Below, piece by piece: positions 8,759 to 17,963 of a stretch of 44,074 nucleotides of DNA. Within the stretch, counting starts at the first letter, position 1. Every line of letters begins with the position of its first letter. Under the pieces are notes generated by a model. That model was not told the DNA's origin. It did not search any database and saw nothing but the letters and a program-made list of their open reading frames with translations. The position numbers and the translations under genes are program-made. The DNA is from Chrysosporum bergii ANA360D (lineage in GTDB: Bacteria; Cyanobacteriota; Cyanobacteriia; Cyanobacteriales; Nostocaceae): contig NZ_JANQDH010000048.1 in assembly GCF_029891735.1 (NCBI RefSeq), positions 1 to 44,074 of the forward strand. Direction: 5' to 3'.

Positions 8759-9406
8759 TTGGCAGTAGTCCGAGTGCGTCAACACGTAAACCCACTGGCA
8801 CGAAAGTATCAAACGCCGGCGGATGCCCTAGTATGGGACAAAGTTTATACACAGCCCAACCAACCATTACATCTAGATATTGGCTGCGCTAGGGGTAGGT
8901 TTTTATTAAAAATGGCGCAGATAGAAGCCAACTGGAACTTTCTGGGTTTAGAAATTCGCGAACCCCTGGTAGTGGAGGCTAATCAATTAAGCTCTAAATT
9001 GGGTTTAACAAATCTTCATTATTTATTTGGCAATGTGAATAATTCCCTGCAATCTCTGTTATCATCTTTGCTTCCAGGAACTTTACAGCGTGTCACTATT
9101 CAATTTCCCGACCCTTGGTTTAAAGCCCGTCATGCTAAACGCCGCATAGTACAACCGCAATTAGTCACAGAATTAGCTGATTATCTAGCCCCTGGGGGAA
9201 TTGTGTTTTTACAATCAGATATTGAGTTTGTGGCTACCGAAATGCGCGATCGCTTTGCCGAAAATCCCTTATATGAAAGGGTTGGTACACAACTGTGGTT
9301 AACACAAAACCCCTTACCAGTACCCACAGAAAGGGAAATAGCCACCCACAACAAAGGTGAACCAGTGTATCGGGCTGTATTTGTGAAAAAAACCACAGCA
9401 CCCTAA
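8759..9406 (+). CDS. trmB: tRNA (guanine-N7-)-methyltransferase
   Basis: Methylates N7 of G46 in the variable loop of tRNAs using S-adenosylmethionine. The SAM-binding motif LDIGCARGRF (39-48) is followed by NFLGLEIREPL, and the TrmB-specific block FPDPWFKARHAKRRIVQP is complete; the C-terminal TEREIATHNKGEPVYRAVF closes the fold. Length (215 aa) is typical. The start is TTG, supported by an upstream AAGGAG. It stands alone between a divergent metallophosphoesterase and a convergent O-methyltransferase gene. Confidence 0.95.
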   Translation: MAVVRVRQHVNPLARKYQTPADALVWDKVYTQPNQPLHLDIGCARGRFLLKMAQIEANWNFLGLEIREPLVVEANQLSSKLGLTNLHYLFGNVNNSLQSLLSSLLPGTLQRVTIQFPDPWFKARHAKRRIVQPQLVTELADYLAPGGIVFLQSDIEFVATEMRDRFAENPLYERVGTQLWLTQNPLPVPTEREIATHNKGEPVYRAVFVKKTTAP

Positions 9407-9494
9407 TTTAACCGGAAGGAATGCTGTGTACAGCAAAATAATGCACTTTGTTATTACTCTCTGGGGTGTAAATCAAATTAGAGTCAACTTAGAG

Positions 9495-10544
9495 TCAACC
9501 TTTGACACATTCCAGGACACTCAGGTTAGCACCAGTAGGAATAATATTAGTAAGTTGTAACCCAGCAGCAGCAAAAAGTTGTTGAAACTCTGTTGCAGTG
9601 CGTTCACGCCCCCCAGAAGTCATGATTAACATTTCCAGGTCAAGGAACTTACCCGGAGAAGGTTCGTTAATATTGCCAATCACATTTTCTACAACTAGAA
9701 CTTTGCCGTTATCTGGCATAACATTACGGCAGTTTTGGAGAATTTTGATACAGCTTTCATCGTCCCAGTCATGAATGATATGTTTCATGATGTAAGCATC
9801 ACCACCACTCGGTACGTTGGCAAAGAAGTTACCAGCCATTACTTGCCAATGTCCATCTAATTCCCTTGCTTCTAGATATTTTTTGGCTTCCTCAGCTACT
9901 TGCTCTTGTTCGTAAACTACACCTTTAACAGTTGGATATTTTTGGAGAATGGCAGCAATCAGAGTACCATTTCCACCACCAACATCAATTAAGGTGTGGA
10001 TTGATGAAAAGTCGTAACTAGATATGAGACTATTGATATATGAGCTAGTAAAGCTTGTCATGCAGGCATTAAATATAGCTCCTGCTTCTGGTTGTTGAGC
10101 CAAATAGGAAAATATGGGCATTCCAAAAACATGATCAAAAGCCTGTTTGCCAGTTTTGACACTGTAGAGAATGTTTCCCCAGGGTTGCCAATGCCAGCTT
10201 TCACAACCGTACATGATGGCCATCGCCCGTAGGGAACCAGGAACATCACTGCGGAGATATTCTGCCATGGGTGTTAGCTGAAAACAACGGTTTTCTATTT
10301 CCGTAAAAATATCAATACTACACAAAGCCCGCATGACTCTGTATAGTGAATCGGGATCAGCCTCTGTAGATTGCGCTAATTCTTGACAACTTTTAGCGCC
10401 ATCTTTGAGTAAATCAGCAATCCCTAGTTTAGCGGCTACGTAGATGATTGATTGGGTTATTAACGAGCCAAAAACCATTTGCTGCATCTTTTCCCCGGCC
10501 AGCATTTGATTTTCTGTATCGTAACTGTCATGTTGAGATACCAT
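9495..10544 (-). CDS. SAM-dependent O-methyltransferase (acetylserotonin/hydroxyneurosporene type)
   Basis: A 349-aa class I methyltransferase. The N-terminal part (about 10-110) is the winged-helix dimerisation domain of plant-type O-methyltransferases (ADLLKDGAKSCQELAQ ... LYRVMRAL). The SAM loop DVGGGNGTL begins at D187, and KHIIHDWDDESC carries the catalytic histidine typical of this family. The closing segments LDLEMLIMTSGGRERT and FAAAGLQLTNIIPT fit. Such enzymes act on hydroxylated aromatics or carotenoid alcohols; no pathway neighbours reveal the substrate. The gene is divergent from the ygfZ-like gene with a 139-bp gap. An 11-bp direct repeat (TTAGAGTCAAC twice) overlaps its stop codon. 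Confidence 0.88.
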   Translation of the reverse strand: MVSQHDSYDTENQMLAGEKMQQMVFGSLITQSIIYVAAKLGIADLLKDGAKSCQELAQSTEADPDSLYRVMRALCSIDIFTEIENRCFQLTPMAEYLRSDVPGSLRAMAIMYGCESWHWQPWGNILYSVKTGKQAFDHVFGMPIFSYLAQQPEAGAIFNACMTSFTSSYINSLISSYDFSSIHTLIDVGGGNGTLIAAILQKYPTVKGVVYEQEQVAEEAKKYLEARELDGHWQVMAGNFFANVPSGGDAYIMKHIIHDWDDESCIKILQNCRNVMPDNGKVLVVENVIGNINEPSPGKFLDLEMLIMTSGGRERTATEFQQLFAAAGLQLTNIIPTGANLSVLECVKG

Positions 10545-10683
10545 GATGAGTGAATCATAAACTACACATTAATAATATAGGTTTTTGTATCTTTTTATTC
10601 ATGTTGGAAACTGAAAAGCTGAATATGCTAAGATTTGCTAGGGAAAAATTTTTGAACATCAAACAGGGCAACTCTTCATCACC

Positions 10684-11667
10684 ATGCCAACATCTGCAAC
10701 TAACGCCCAGGATACAGCAGCTATCGAAGCCGCAACGGACGGGGTGGCGGTGTGCGATCGCTCTCACTGGGGACGCATCCGTGTTTCTGATCATGACCGT
10801 CTCCGGTTTTTACACAATCAAAGCACTAACAACCTGCAAATTCTCCAACCAGGACAGGGCTGTGATACTGTGATGGTGTCATCCACAGCCCGCACTATTG
10901 ATCTAGTCAGTGCCTATGTTTTAGAAGATGCAGTGTTGTTGCTGACCTCCCCTAGCCGTCGTCAGTTATTGATGGAATGGCTGGATCGCTACATCTTTTT
11001 TGCTGATCAAGTGCAATTGAAAGATGTCACAGCAGAAACATCAACCATTAGCCTTATGGGTCCCCAAAGTGAAAATATTATAGAAAACCTGGGCGCTAAA
11101 GCAATTATTGGTCAACCCCACAATCATCATCAACTGGTGGAAGGGGTAATGGTAGCTGTGGGTAGTGGTTTAGCAACACCAGGATATACTTTGATTTTCC
11201 CAGTCTCAGCCAAAGAGCAATTATGGCAGAAAATTTTAGCCCTAGGGGCAGTGGAAATGAGCGATCGCGCCTGGGAAGTCTTAAGAATACTACAAGGAAG
11301 ACCAGTACCAGAGGCAGAACTAACAGAAGATTATAACCCCTTAGAAGTGGGTTTATGGCAAACTATTTCCCTTAATAAAGGCTGTTATATCGGTCAAGAA
11401 ACCATCGCCAGGTTAAATACATATAAAGGGGTCAAGCAGTACCTCTGGGGTATTCGCCTTGATGGGCCGGCACAAGTTGGCACTGCCATTACCCTAGGGG
11501 ATGAAAAAATTGGTAAACTTACTAGTTATACAGAAACTGCCCATGGTTATTTTGGACTCGGTTACATTCGCAGTAAAGTAGGTGGTGTGGGCTTAAAAGT
11601 TAAAATAGGAGACACCCCAGGCGAGGTAGTACCAATACCCTTTGTTTCTCACGAATACCCACAATAA
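10684..11667 (+). CDS. ygfZ: YgfZ/GcvT-like folate-binding protein
   Basis: A 327-aa protein related to the aminomethyltransferase GcvT. YgfZ proteins bind tetrahydrofolate and help maintain or repair certain iron-sulfur enzymes. The family hallmark K-G-C-Y-x-G-Q-E is present as KGCYIGQE (232-239), with the conserved cysteine. The N-terminal RFLHNQSTNNLQIL and the central RILQGRPVPEAELTEDYNPL also match. It starts at ATG 10684. The giant GH15-like gene begins 35 bp downstream on the same strand, so co-transcription is possible, though the two functions have no obvious link. Confidence 0.88.
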   Translation: MPTSATNAQDTAAIEAATDGVAVCDRSHWGRIRVSDHDRLRFLHNQSTNNLQILQPGQGCDTVMVSSTARTIDLVSAYVLEDAVLLLTSPSRRQLLMEWLDRYIFFADQVQLKDVTAETSTISLMGPQSENIIENLGAKAIIGQPHNHHQLVEGVMVAVGSGLATPGYTLIFPVSAKEQLWQKILALGAVEMSDRAWEVLRILQGRPVPEAELTEDYNPLEVGLWQTISLNKGCYIGQETIARLNTYKGVKQYLWGIRLDGPAQVGTAITLGDEKIGKLTSYTETAHGYFGLGYIRSKVGGVGLKVKIGDTPGEVVPIPFVSHEYPQ

Positions 11668-11702
11668 CCAGGCTTCATCTTCTCACCTGCCAAAGTAAAA
11701 TT

Positions 11703-14700
11703 ATGAAAACAGTTACCGAATTGTCAGATCGATTGGAACATTACTACCAGCAAATCAAGAAAATTATCTTAGCCCGTCAAAATCCCATTACTGGTTTACT
11801 TCCTGCGAGTACGGCAATAACCGCCCACGGTGACTATACAGATGCTTGGGTACGAGACAATGTTTACAGCATTTTGGCAGTTTGGGGTTTAGCACTAGCA
11901 TACCGCAAAATTGACGAAGACAAGGGACGCACTTATGAACTAGAGCATAGTGTGATTAAACTAATGCGGGGGCTACTCTTTGCCATGTTGCGTCAATCCC
12001 ATAAGGTGGAGAAATTTAAACACACCCAGTCACTCTTAGATGGGCTACACGCTAAATACAACACTACTACTGCTGACATTGTAGTGGGAGATGACGAGTG
12101 GGGACATTTACAAATTGATGCCACATCTATATTTTTACTGATGCTGGCAGAAATGACTGCTTCAGGGTTGCAAATTATTTACACCATTGATGAAGTAAAT
12201 TTTATCCAAAACTTAGTTTATTACATTGGACGCGCCTACCGCACTGCTGATTACGGCATTTGGGAACGAGGTAATAAAATTAATCATGGTAATGCTGAAT
12301 TAAATGCTAGTTCTATAGGTATGGCTAAAGCCGCTTTAGAAGCTATTAATGGACTAGATTTATTTGGTGTGCGTGGTAGTCAAGGATCAGTAATTCACGT
12401 TCTACCGGATGAAATCGCCCGGTCCCGCATTACCTTAGAATCTCTGTTACCCAGAGAATCAGCGTCTAAAGAAATTGATGCTGCATTGTTAAGTATAATT
12501 AGTTATCCCGCCTTTGGGATTGAAGATGAACAGTTACGCGATCGCACGTTTAATCATATTATTGATAAGCTCCAAGGCAAATACGGCTGCAAACGCTTTT
12601 TACGGGATGGACATCAAACTGTTTTAGAAGATAGCCAACGGCTCCACTACGAACCTTGGGAACTAAAGCAATTTGAGTATATTGAATGTGAGTGGCCTTT
12701 ATTCTTTACTTATTTATTTCTAGATGGGTTGTTTCGTGGTGATAGCCAACAAGTTGAAAATTACCAAGAACGTTTGCAGTCATTATTGATTGAAGGTGAC
12801 GGGGTAGGTTTATTACCAGAACTTTATTATGTCCCGGCGGAAAAAGTAGAAGCGGAAAAACTAACCCCCCAAAGCCAAGCCCGACTACCCAATGAAAATA
12901 TACCCCTAGTTTGGGCGCAAAGTTTATATTTGCTTGGACAGCTATTACATGAAGGCTTAATAGCCCTGGGGGACATTGACCCCTTGGGTAGACACTTATG
13001 TATAGGTAAAAAGCGGGAGGCTTTAGTACAAATTGCCTTATTAGCCGAGGATGAGGACCTGCAGGCCAAACTGGAAGTTTACGGAATTGAAAGTCAAACA
13101 CCCAAGCAAGTGCAACCAATTCAAGTTAGAAAAGCTGAGGAACTTTCGGCTATTTATACTCAAATTGGACGTAATGACAAACTCGGTTTAACTGGTCGTC
13201 CCGTGCGGCGCTTACGCAGTTTGACTACATCTAGATTTTTTCGCATTCACAATCAGACCATTGTATTTTTGCCTTCGTTTTTAGATTCACAACAGTTTTA
13301 TTTAACCCTTGATTACCATTTTCTGGTAGATCAAATTAGAAGTGAACTGGCTTACATTCGGGATTACTGGATTGATTTAGGTCGTCCTACCCTGACGTTA
13401 ATGTTGACCCACACCATGTTAGAAATTGGTTCTCAGGCTTTATTAGAACTAATGCAGGAACTAAAAAATGGTGTGTGTAATGGTGTCCAGGTGAAATTAG
13501 GCAGACTCAACCAGGTTATGCTGACAGGGAGGATGCAAAGAATTGATTTTCTACCAGAGGAAAATTTTTCCCATTTACCAATCAACAATGCCAAATCTCT
13601 TGGCTATTACTTGGCTTATAATCCTCAAGGAAACTGGCGTTTAGGACATACGCAAGAATTCCAGATGGAATGCGAAACTAACTTGGGACTGCTGCTTTCT
13701 TCTTTGCGTTCTTCAGATAATCTATATGCACAAATAGAACTGTTACAAACTTTAATTCGCTTGCAAGGACTAGATTTTGATACGGGTTTTGGTAGACCGA
13801 CCCACCCAGTAACAGTAGCTGATTTAGTGGATGAAGTCTACACCAAAGCAGGAGATTTAGGTATTTGGGCGGTGGTGCGTCGGGCTGCGGGATTAAGACA
13901 AATGGTTGATATTGGTTTATCAGATGCGGTAACAAGTATTTTGGTAAGAGGTAAGCAAATTGCTGTGGGTAGAGCTTATAGTCAATCATCCCTGATTTCT
14001 GTGCCTATGCCCCACAGTGAAATTATTGAGAGAATTAATAACTTTTGTCGTGAAGATATCCGCGATCGCGTCCTCACCCAAGAAATTATCATCTATCTTG
14101 GTGTATTAATGAGGTCGGAACCAGAATTGTTTCAAGGTCTACTCACCCTGAGAGTTGGCTATCTGATCTTGTTAATTACCAGTGAATTAGCACAAGGGTT
14201 AGGCGTGACTCAAGATGAAGCCTATGAGCATTTAATGGAACTATCACCCTTTGAGGTGAAAATGCGTCTGCATCAAGTACTAACAAGTTATACGGGTATC
14301 AGTAAATTGTTACGCCAACAAGAATTACTGCACGTCAAGCAAAAAGAAACTGATATTGCTTGGGTAGTGCTACCCACCAACGAAAAAGAAGAAAGTACAG
14401 TCCCCCCCGGTGGTTGGCGGAGATTTCGCCAAGGAGAAGGAGCGCTCAACCGAGTACCAAAAGATTTCTTTCAACAAGTTTGGCTATTAATGAAGCATTG
14501 TAAAGGAATTGTGATTGGCGATAAACTAGAGCGGCGCAATCGTTTAGATAGTGAATTAATTTTGTCGGAAATGACACCAGGGGAAAAGAACTTTGCCCTA
14601 ATAATTGAGCATTTACTCAATAAAATTGAAGCGCCGGAATACCGCAAAGTGAATATTGAAGCTTTGATGGAGTTAGCGACAATTGTCGCTAACAATCCCA

Positions 14701-14912
14701 GCTTACAAATAGAAGAGTATATAGTTTTAGATGTACTCATTGGCCATGCTGTGCGGTTGGCTTGGTTGGAACAACACCCGGAAAGAGGCGATCGCTATGA
14801 TGAGGATAAAGCCTCGGCTTGGGCATCATTCTATAACACATCTCCTCAAGATTGTGTAAATTATATCTTGAAAGCTTTTAGATTCTTGACAGAATTTGCC
14901 GAAGATATTTAG
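11703..14912 (+). CDS. GH15-like / phosphorylase kinase alpha-subunit-like protein
   Basis: A 1069-aa soluble protein. Residues about 1-430 look like the (alpha/alpha)6 barrel shared by glycoside hydrolase family 15 glucoamylases and the alpha/beta subunits of eukaryotic phosphorylase kinase: AHGDYTDAWVRDNVYSI, later GDDEWGHLQIDATSIFL, ADYGIWERGNKINHGNAELNA without the last residue pair being certain, and HYEPWELKQFEYIECEWPLF. The remaining ~600 residues have no domain I recognise but resemble the long C-terminal parts of phosphorylase kinase regulatory subunits. Whether it hydrolyses glucan or regulates glycogen metabolism cannot be told. Its stop overlaps the end of the convergent DUF1232 gene by 4 bp. 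Confidence 0.85.
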   Translation: MKTVTELSDRLEHYYQQIKKIILARQNPITGLLPASTAITAHGDYTDAWVRDNVYSILAVWGLALAYRKIDEDKGRTYELEHSVIKLMRGLLFAMLRQSHKVEKFKHTQSLLDGLHAKYNTTTADIVVGDDEWGHLQIDATSIFLLMLAEMTASGLQIIYTIDEVNFIQNLVYYIGRAYRTADYGIWERGNKINHGNAELNASSIGMAKAALEAINGLDLFGVRGSQGSVIHVLPDEIARSRITLESLLPRESASKEIDAALLSIISYPAFGIEDEQLRDRTFNHIIDKLQGKYGCKRFLRDGHQTVLEDSQRLHYEPWELKQFEYIECEWPLFFTYLFLDGLFRGDSQQVENYQERLQSLLIEGDGVGLLPELYYVPAEKVEAEKLTPQSQARLPNENIPLVWAQSLYLLGQLLHEGLIALGDIDPLGRHLCIGKKREALVQIALLAEDEDLQAKLEVYGIESQTPKQVQPIQVRKAEELSAIYTQIGRNDKLGLTGRPVRRLRSLTTSRFFRIHNQTIVFLPSFLDSQQFYLTLDYHFLVDQIRSELAYIRDYWIDLGRPTLTLMLTHTMLEIGSQALLELMQELKNGVCNGVQVKLGRLNQVMLTGRMQRIDFLPEENFSHLPINNAKSLGYYLAYNPQGNWRLGHTQEFQMECETNLGLLLSSLRSSDNLYAQIELLQTLIRLQGLDFDTGFGRPTHPVTVADLVDEVYTKAGDLGIWAVVRRAAGLRQMVDIGLSDAVTSILVRGKQIAVGRAYSQSSLISVPMPHSEIIERINNFCREDIRDRVLTQEIIIYLGVLMRSEPELFQGLLTLRVGYLILLITSELAQGLGVTQDEAYEHLMELSPFEVKMRLHQVLTSYTGISKLLRQQELLHVKQKETDIAWVVLPTNEKEESTVPPGGWRRFRQGEGALNRVPKDFFQQVWLLMKHCKGIVIGDKLERRNRLDSELILSEMTPGEKNFALIIEHLLNKIEAPEYRKVNIEALMELATIVANNPSLQIEEYIVLDVLIGHAVRLAWLEQHPERGDRYDEDKASAWASFYNTSPQDCVNYILKAFRFLTEFAEDI

Positions 14913-15190
14913 TCAATGGAAACAGCATCAACATCTACAGTTTCATTGCTAGGTTGGTCAGAACCCTGACGAGCTTTCCAACCGGCCATGACTAAGCCAG
15001 ATACCTCAGAGAATACAATCGACAATAGTAAAACATCATCAATTTGTCCGAGAATGGGTAAAAAATCAGGAGCAATATCTATGGGGCTGAGAATATATAC
15101 GAGTGTTCCTAAAATCACCCACCAACGCCACATAGGATTACGAAGCAAATTACGATACCAGGTATATAGGAATTGAACTGGAAATTTCAT
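14909..15190 (-). CDS. YkvA-type DUF1232 membrane protein
   Basis: A 93-aa protein with two hydrophobic helices (about 23-38 and 50-70) around the family signature YILSPIDIAPDFLPILGQIDD. The DUF1232 domain is widespread in bacteria and also found in chloroplast and E3-ligase proteins; its function is unknown. The tail after residue 72 is polar and acidic. The gene is convergent with the GH15-like gene and overlaps its 3' end by 4 bp. Confidence 0.85.
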   Translation of the reverse strand: MKFPVQFLYTWYRNLLRNPMWRWWVILGTLVYILSPIDIAPDFLPILGQIDDVLLLSIVFSEVSGLVMAGWKARQGSDQPSNETVDVDAVSID

Positions 15191-15421
15191 ATCTTGACCC
15201 TCCTGTTATGATTAATTTTGACAAATTACGCGCCCAATGTCCGGTAGGAATAACCGCCCCAGATTTGTCTAGATCAGAGACCCAGCACAGTAGAAGATGT
15301 TGTTTAATGTGCTTTTAGTCTAAAGTCCAGTTATGTAGGAATATGGTGGTTAGGCATTAATCTTTAGAATTAAAATGCTGTGGGATGATTGCTGTAACAG
15401 TGGAGAAAGGAAACCTAGCCA
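15191..15421. other. Divergent promoter region (DUF1232 / exbB)
   Basis: A 231-bp gap between divergently transcribed genes. An AGAAAGGA sequence at 15404-15411 lies 10 nt before the GTG of exbB and serves as its ribosome binding site. I see no clear -35/-10 pair. Confidence 0.4.
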
Positions 15422-16180
15422 GTGGATATTTTAGATTTGTTTAAGAAGGGTGGCCCAGCCATGTGGCCCTTGCTTGTTTTGTCAGTGCTGTCTATCAGCG
15501 TGATTTTTGAGCGTTTGTGGTTCTGGTTGCGAATCATTACCCAGGAAAAGGAAATAGTGAATCGTGTTTTGAATGCTGCTCAAGACAGTTGGGAAATAGC
15601 GGCGAGTATTGCTAAAAATGCCCGCCATCAGCCTATTGGGAGGTTTCTTTATGCCCCGTTAAGTTTCCAGAAAAGTGATCCGGAAACTTTTCGACTAGCA
15701 TTGGAATCCACCGCAGAGGATGAAATAGCTGGAATGCGTCGGGGTGAAAAACTTTTAGAAGCTATCATCGCCCTGTCGCCTCTGTTGGGATTACTGGGTA
15801 CAGTTTTGGGGTTGATTCAATCTTTACGCTCCATTCGCATTGGCGATTTAGGAACCGAATCTACGGCTGGTGTGACTACTGGTATTGGCGAATCTTTAAT
15901 CAGTACCGCCGCGGGGTTGATTGTTGCCATTGTCAGTTTGGTATTTTATCGCTTATTTCAAAGTTTTGTGGTTGATCAAATTAAGATTTTTCGCAAGGCG
16001 GGAAATGAGATGGAATTGTTATATCGTCAATCTCCACCTGACTATAACAAAATTACCTCAGTCATCCTGGAGGAATCAGCAGCAGAAGATCCTAATCCTG
16101 ATCGGAAGAGAGAGAGAAGGCCTTTTCCTAAGCCTCCTGAATCTTTGAATACACCTGAGTCATTAGATCCTGAGAATTAG
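15422..16180 (+). CDS. exbB: MotA/TolQ/ExbB proton channel family protein
   Basis: Inner-membrane proton channel subunit of an ExbBD/TolQR-type energy-transducing complex. The 252-aa protein has three membrane helices: about 14-35 ([20 protein letters not shown]), 115-137 ([18 protein letters not shown]) and 158-182 ([20 protein letters not shown]). The last two carry the family-conserved glycine and threonine residues. A charged C-terminal tail of about 50 residues follows ([20 protein letters not shown]-like, shortened here). Start is GTG at 15422. It is 15 bp from exbD, clearly one transcription unit. In cyanobacteria such pairs energise TonB-dependent siderophore uptake, but no tonB gene is adjacent. 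Confidence 0.92.
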   Translation: MDILDLFKKGGPAMWPLLVLSVLSISVIFERLWFWLRIITQEKEIVNRVLNAAQDSWEIAASIAKNARHQPIGRFLYAPLSFQKSDPETFRLALESTAEDEIAGMRRGEKLLEAIIALSPLLGLLGTVLGLIQSLRSIRIGDLGTESTAGVTTGIGESLISTAAGLIVAIVSLVFYRLFQSFVVDQIKIFRKAGNEMELLYRQSPPDYNKITSVILEESAAEDPNPDRKRERRPFPKPPESLNTPESLDPEN

Positions 16181-16195
16181 CTGAGAATTCACGCC

Positions 16196-16777
16196 ATGAA
16201 AGTTAATCTGCATACTCCAGTTGAAGAAACACAAATTCAAATCCTGCCCTTAATTGATGTTGTATTTTGTATCTTGACCTTTTTTCTGTTGGCTGCTTTG
16301 CAATTTACTCGACAACAGGCAATTAATATTGATTTGCCCAAAGCCAGTACAAGTACAGTTACTGGTATCACTTCAGAAAGTGCTACCCAAATTGTCACTA
16401 TTGATGCTGTGGGTAATCTGTATGTGGAAAAACAACCTGTACAACGACAACAACTACCGGAAAAATTAAGGCAGTACCTCCAAGCAAACCCTAATGGCAC
16501 TTTGGTGCTGAACGCATCACGAACGGCAACTTATAATGATGTAATTTCCATTTTAGACGTGATGCGGCAAGTAGGTGGCGATCGCGTGTCTTTGGGAATT
16601 ATACCAGGACCTTCTCAACTACCCACGGACCCATTAAATCCCCCTAATTTTCCTATGAGTCCGGGGGGAGTACCTACACCAGTTCCCGGTGGGAATCCTG
16701 ATATAATGTCTCCAGTGTTACCTAATCAACTACCTACCCAAGTGCCTATACCACCTGAAACAACTCCTGCTCCTTAA
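16196..16777 (+). CDS. exbD: ExbD/TolR family biopolymer transport protein
   Basis: Partner of ExbB. A single membrane helix (about 17-39) contains Asp21 in LPLIDVVFCILTFFLL, the residue that carries protons in ExbD/TolR proteins. A periplasmic domain (about 60-145, DAVGNLYVEKQPVQRQQLPE ... LDVMRQVGGDRVSLGI) follows. The last ~45 residues are rich in proline (SPGGVPTPVPGGNP), longer than in minimal ExbD proteins and probably disordered. The gene follows exbB by 15 bp and is convergent with thf1; the two share a likely bidirectional terminator at 16793-16821. Confidence 0.92.
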   Translation: MKVNLHTPVEETQIQILPLIDVVFCILTFFLLAALQFTRQQAINIDLPKASTSTVTGITSESATQIVTIDAVGNLYVEKQPVQRQQLPEKLRQYLQANPNGTLVLNASRTATYNDVISILDVMRQVGGDRVSLGIIPGPSQLPTDPLNPPNFPMSPGGVPTPVPGGNPDIMSPVLPNQLPTQVPIPPETTPAP

Positions 16778-16792
16778 AAGGTAATACCGATC

Positions 16793-16821
16793 AACAAGGG
16801 GAGATAAAAATTCCCCTTGTT
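16793..16821. terminator. Bidirectional terminator between exbD and thf1
   Basis: A 10-bp perfect stem AACAAGGGGA / TCCCCTTGTT with a 9-nt loop (GATAAAAAT) sits in the 77-bp gap between two convergent genes. T-runs are short, so termination strength is uncertain. Confidence 0.65.
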
Positions 16822-16854
16822 CGGTCAAAATCACCATTTTTGCAGGTTTATCTA

Positions 16855-17559
16855 TTAATTGGCTGATGGGGGGGCTGTTGGGGTACTTGTTTGTTGTTGA
16901 CGCTGTTCGCGTTTTTTGCGATCAGCGGAAACCATGTCTGCCATAACTACCAGGGCTTGAGCCATTTTTTCCAAGTTGGAAGTATATAGTTCTAAGTCCT
17001 TGATGAGTTTTTCCTCCGACAGATGTAAACCAGTAGCAATAGTTGTTAATGCCTCAGTGCGTTGCTTTTCATCCTTGACTAACTCGGGATCAGATTGTTC
17101 TAGCAGGGTAAATAAACCAATTCCAAATAAGCGGCTGTATTTAAACCCAGAATTATTAGCAATGGCTTGCAATTGCCCTTGTAAGTCAGGATCACGATCT
17201 AAATGAGTGGTTTGGCTTAACCACGCGATTAAATCAGTTACTGGTATGTCTTTAGCTAAAGCTTGCAGCCGTTCGGCATCCTGTCGGTAGCTTTGCGGTT
17301 CTTGCTCCATAGCCTGACATAAAGACTGGAAAATTGATGCTCGATCTTGTTCTGGTAGGTAGCCTTGCATAAAGCGGTCAAAAGTTGTGACGACGCCCAG
17401 GGCATAAATTGCATTGTAGGTAAAATTGCTATTCACTGATAGTAGATGCATTTCTACCATTAGTTCTTCTATGACCCGACGGTAAATTGTGTTAATTGGC
17501 CGGGTGTGAAGGGAGTAGAAAGCTTGCTTTGTATCTGAAACAGTACGGATGTTATTCAC
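16855..17559 (-). CDS. thf1: Photosystem II biogenesis protein Psp29 / Thf1
   Basis: Thylakoid-associated protein conserved in cyanobacteria and plants, needed for normal PSII levels and linked to FtsH protease accumulation under light stress. At 234 aa it has the typical start NIRTVSDTKQAFYSLHTRPI, then VIEELMVEMHLLSVN, and FKYSRLFGIGLFTLLE, all family landmarks. The C-terminal ~50 residues form a charged coiled coil (VMADMVSADRKKREQRQQQ) and a short alanine/proline tail. It is monocistronic in appearance, convergent with exbD. Confidence 0.95.
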   Translation of the reverse strand: MNNIRTVSDTKQAFYSLHTRPINTIYRRVIEELMVEMHLLSVNSNFTYNAIYALGVVTTFDRFMQGYLPEQDRASIFQSLCQAMEQEPQSYRQDAERLQALAKDIPVTDLIAWLSQTTHLDRDPDLQGQLQAIANNSGFKYSRLFGIGLFTLLEQSDPELVKDEKQRTEALTTIATGLHLSEEKLIKDLELYTSNLEKMAQALVVMADMVSADRKKREQRQQQTSTPTAPPSAN

Positions 17560-17963
17560 GAATAAAATGTTAAGAATGTTAAGGGCGACGTTATTACATT
17601 TTGTCTCCTAAAGGCTACTTTGCCAAGTTCAGGTTCCCGATCAGTTTTTTTTATGGGTTGTTCATCTAGTTCAATTACCCTGGGTGAGTATTTAGCTGGT
17701 TGACATACTCACCGACTTTGAAGGTCGGTGATTCTTGACAGTTCACAGTATAACACACTAAAAAGCCGTCCTAGAAGGACGGGGCTTGTATCCCATTCTT
17801 TTGTTCAATGATTGTACTGGAGAACTTAACTATCAGGTATCCGTAGCTAAGTCTGGTAATTTAATGGCTTTTTTTGACTCTGATAGCCGAAAAGCCACTT
17901 GGTGAGCAATTCTGAGAATTTATTGCTACACAAGGCGAGAACAATATTAATGATTAATCTTTT
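17560..17963. other. Intergenic region thf1 / STAS gene carrying a MITE-like element
   Basis: A 404-bp gap without a gene. The middle is occupied by the MITE-like unit at about 17699-17795. The part next to thf1 presumably holds its promoter. No ORF with a credible ribosome binding site was found. Confidence 0.5.
17699..17795 (+). mobile_element. MITE-like unit with IS200/IS605-type left and right ends
   Basis: The left part starts with TTGACATACTC and a hairpin CACCGAC / GTCGGTG (17710-17730), followed by ATTCTTGACA. About 35 nt later comes AAAAG and a perfect hairpin CCGTCCT-AGA-AGGACGG (17766-17782), then GGGGCTTGTATCCC. Both halves look like the subterminal hairpins of cyanobacterial IS200/IS605 elements, with no transposase between them, so this is probably an internally deleted copy of about 100 bp. 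The call rests on structure and memory of such ends, not on a database match. Confidence 0.55.

Noticed and set aside
12706-13119. 137-aa minus-strand frame inside the GH15-like gene
   Set aside because: Fully antisense to a strongly supported coding region, no ribosome site or recognisable domain.
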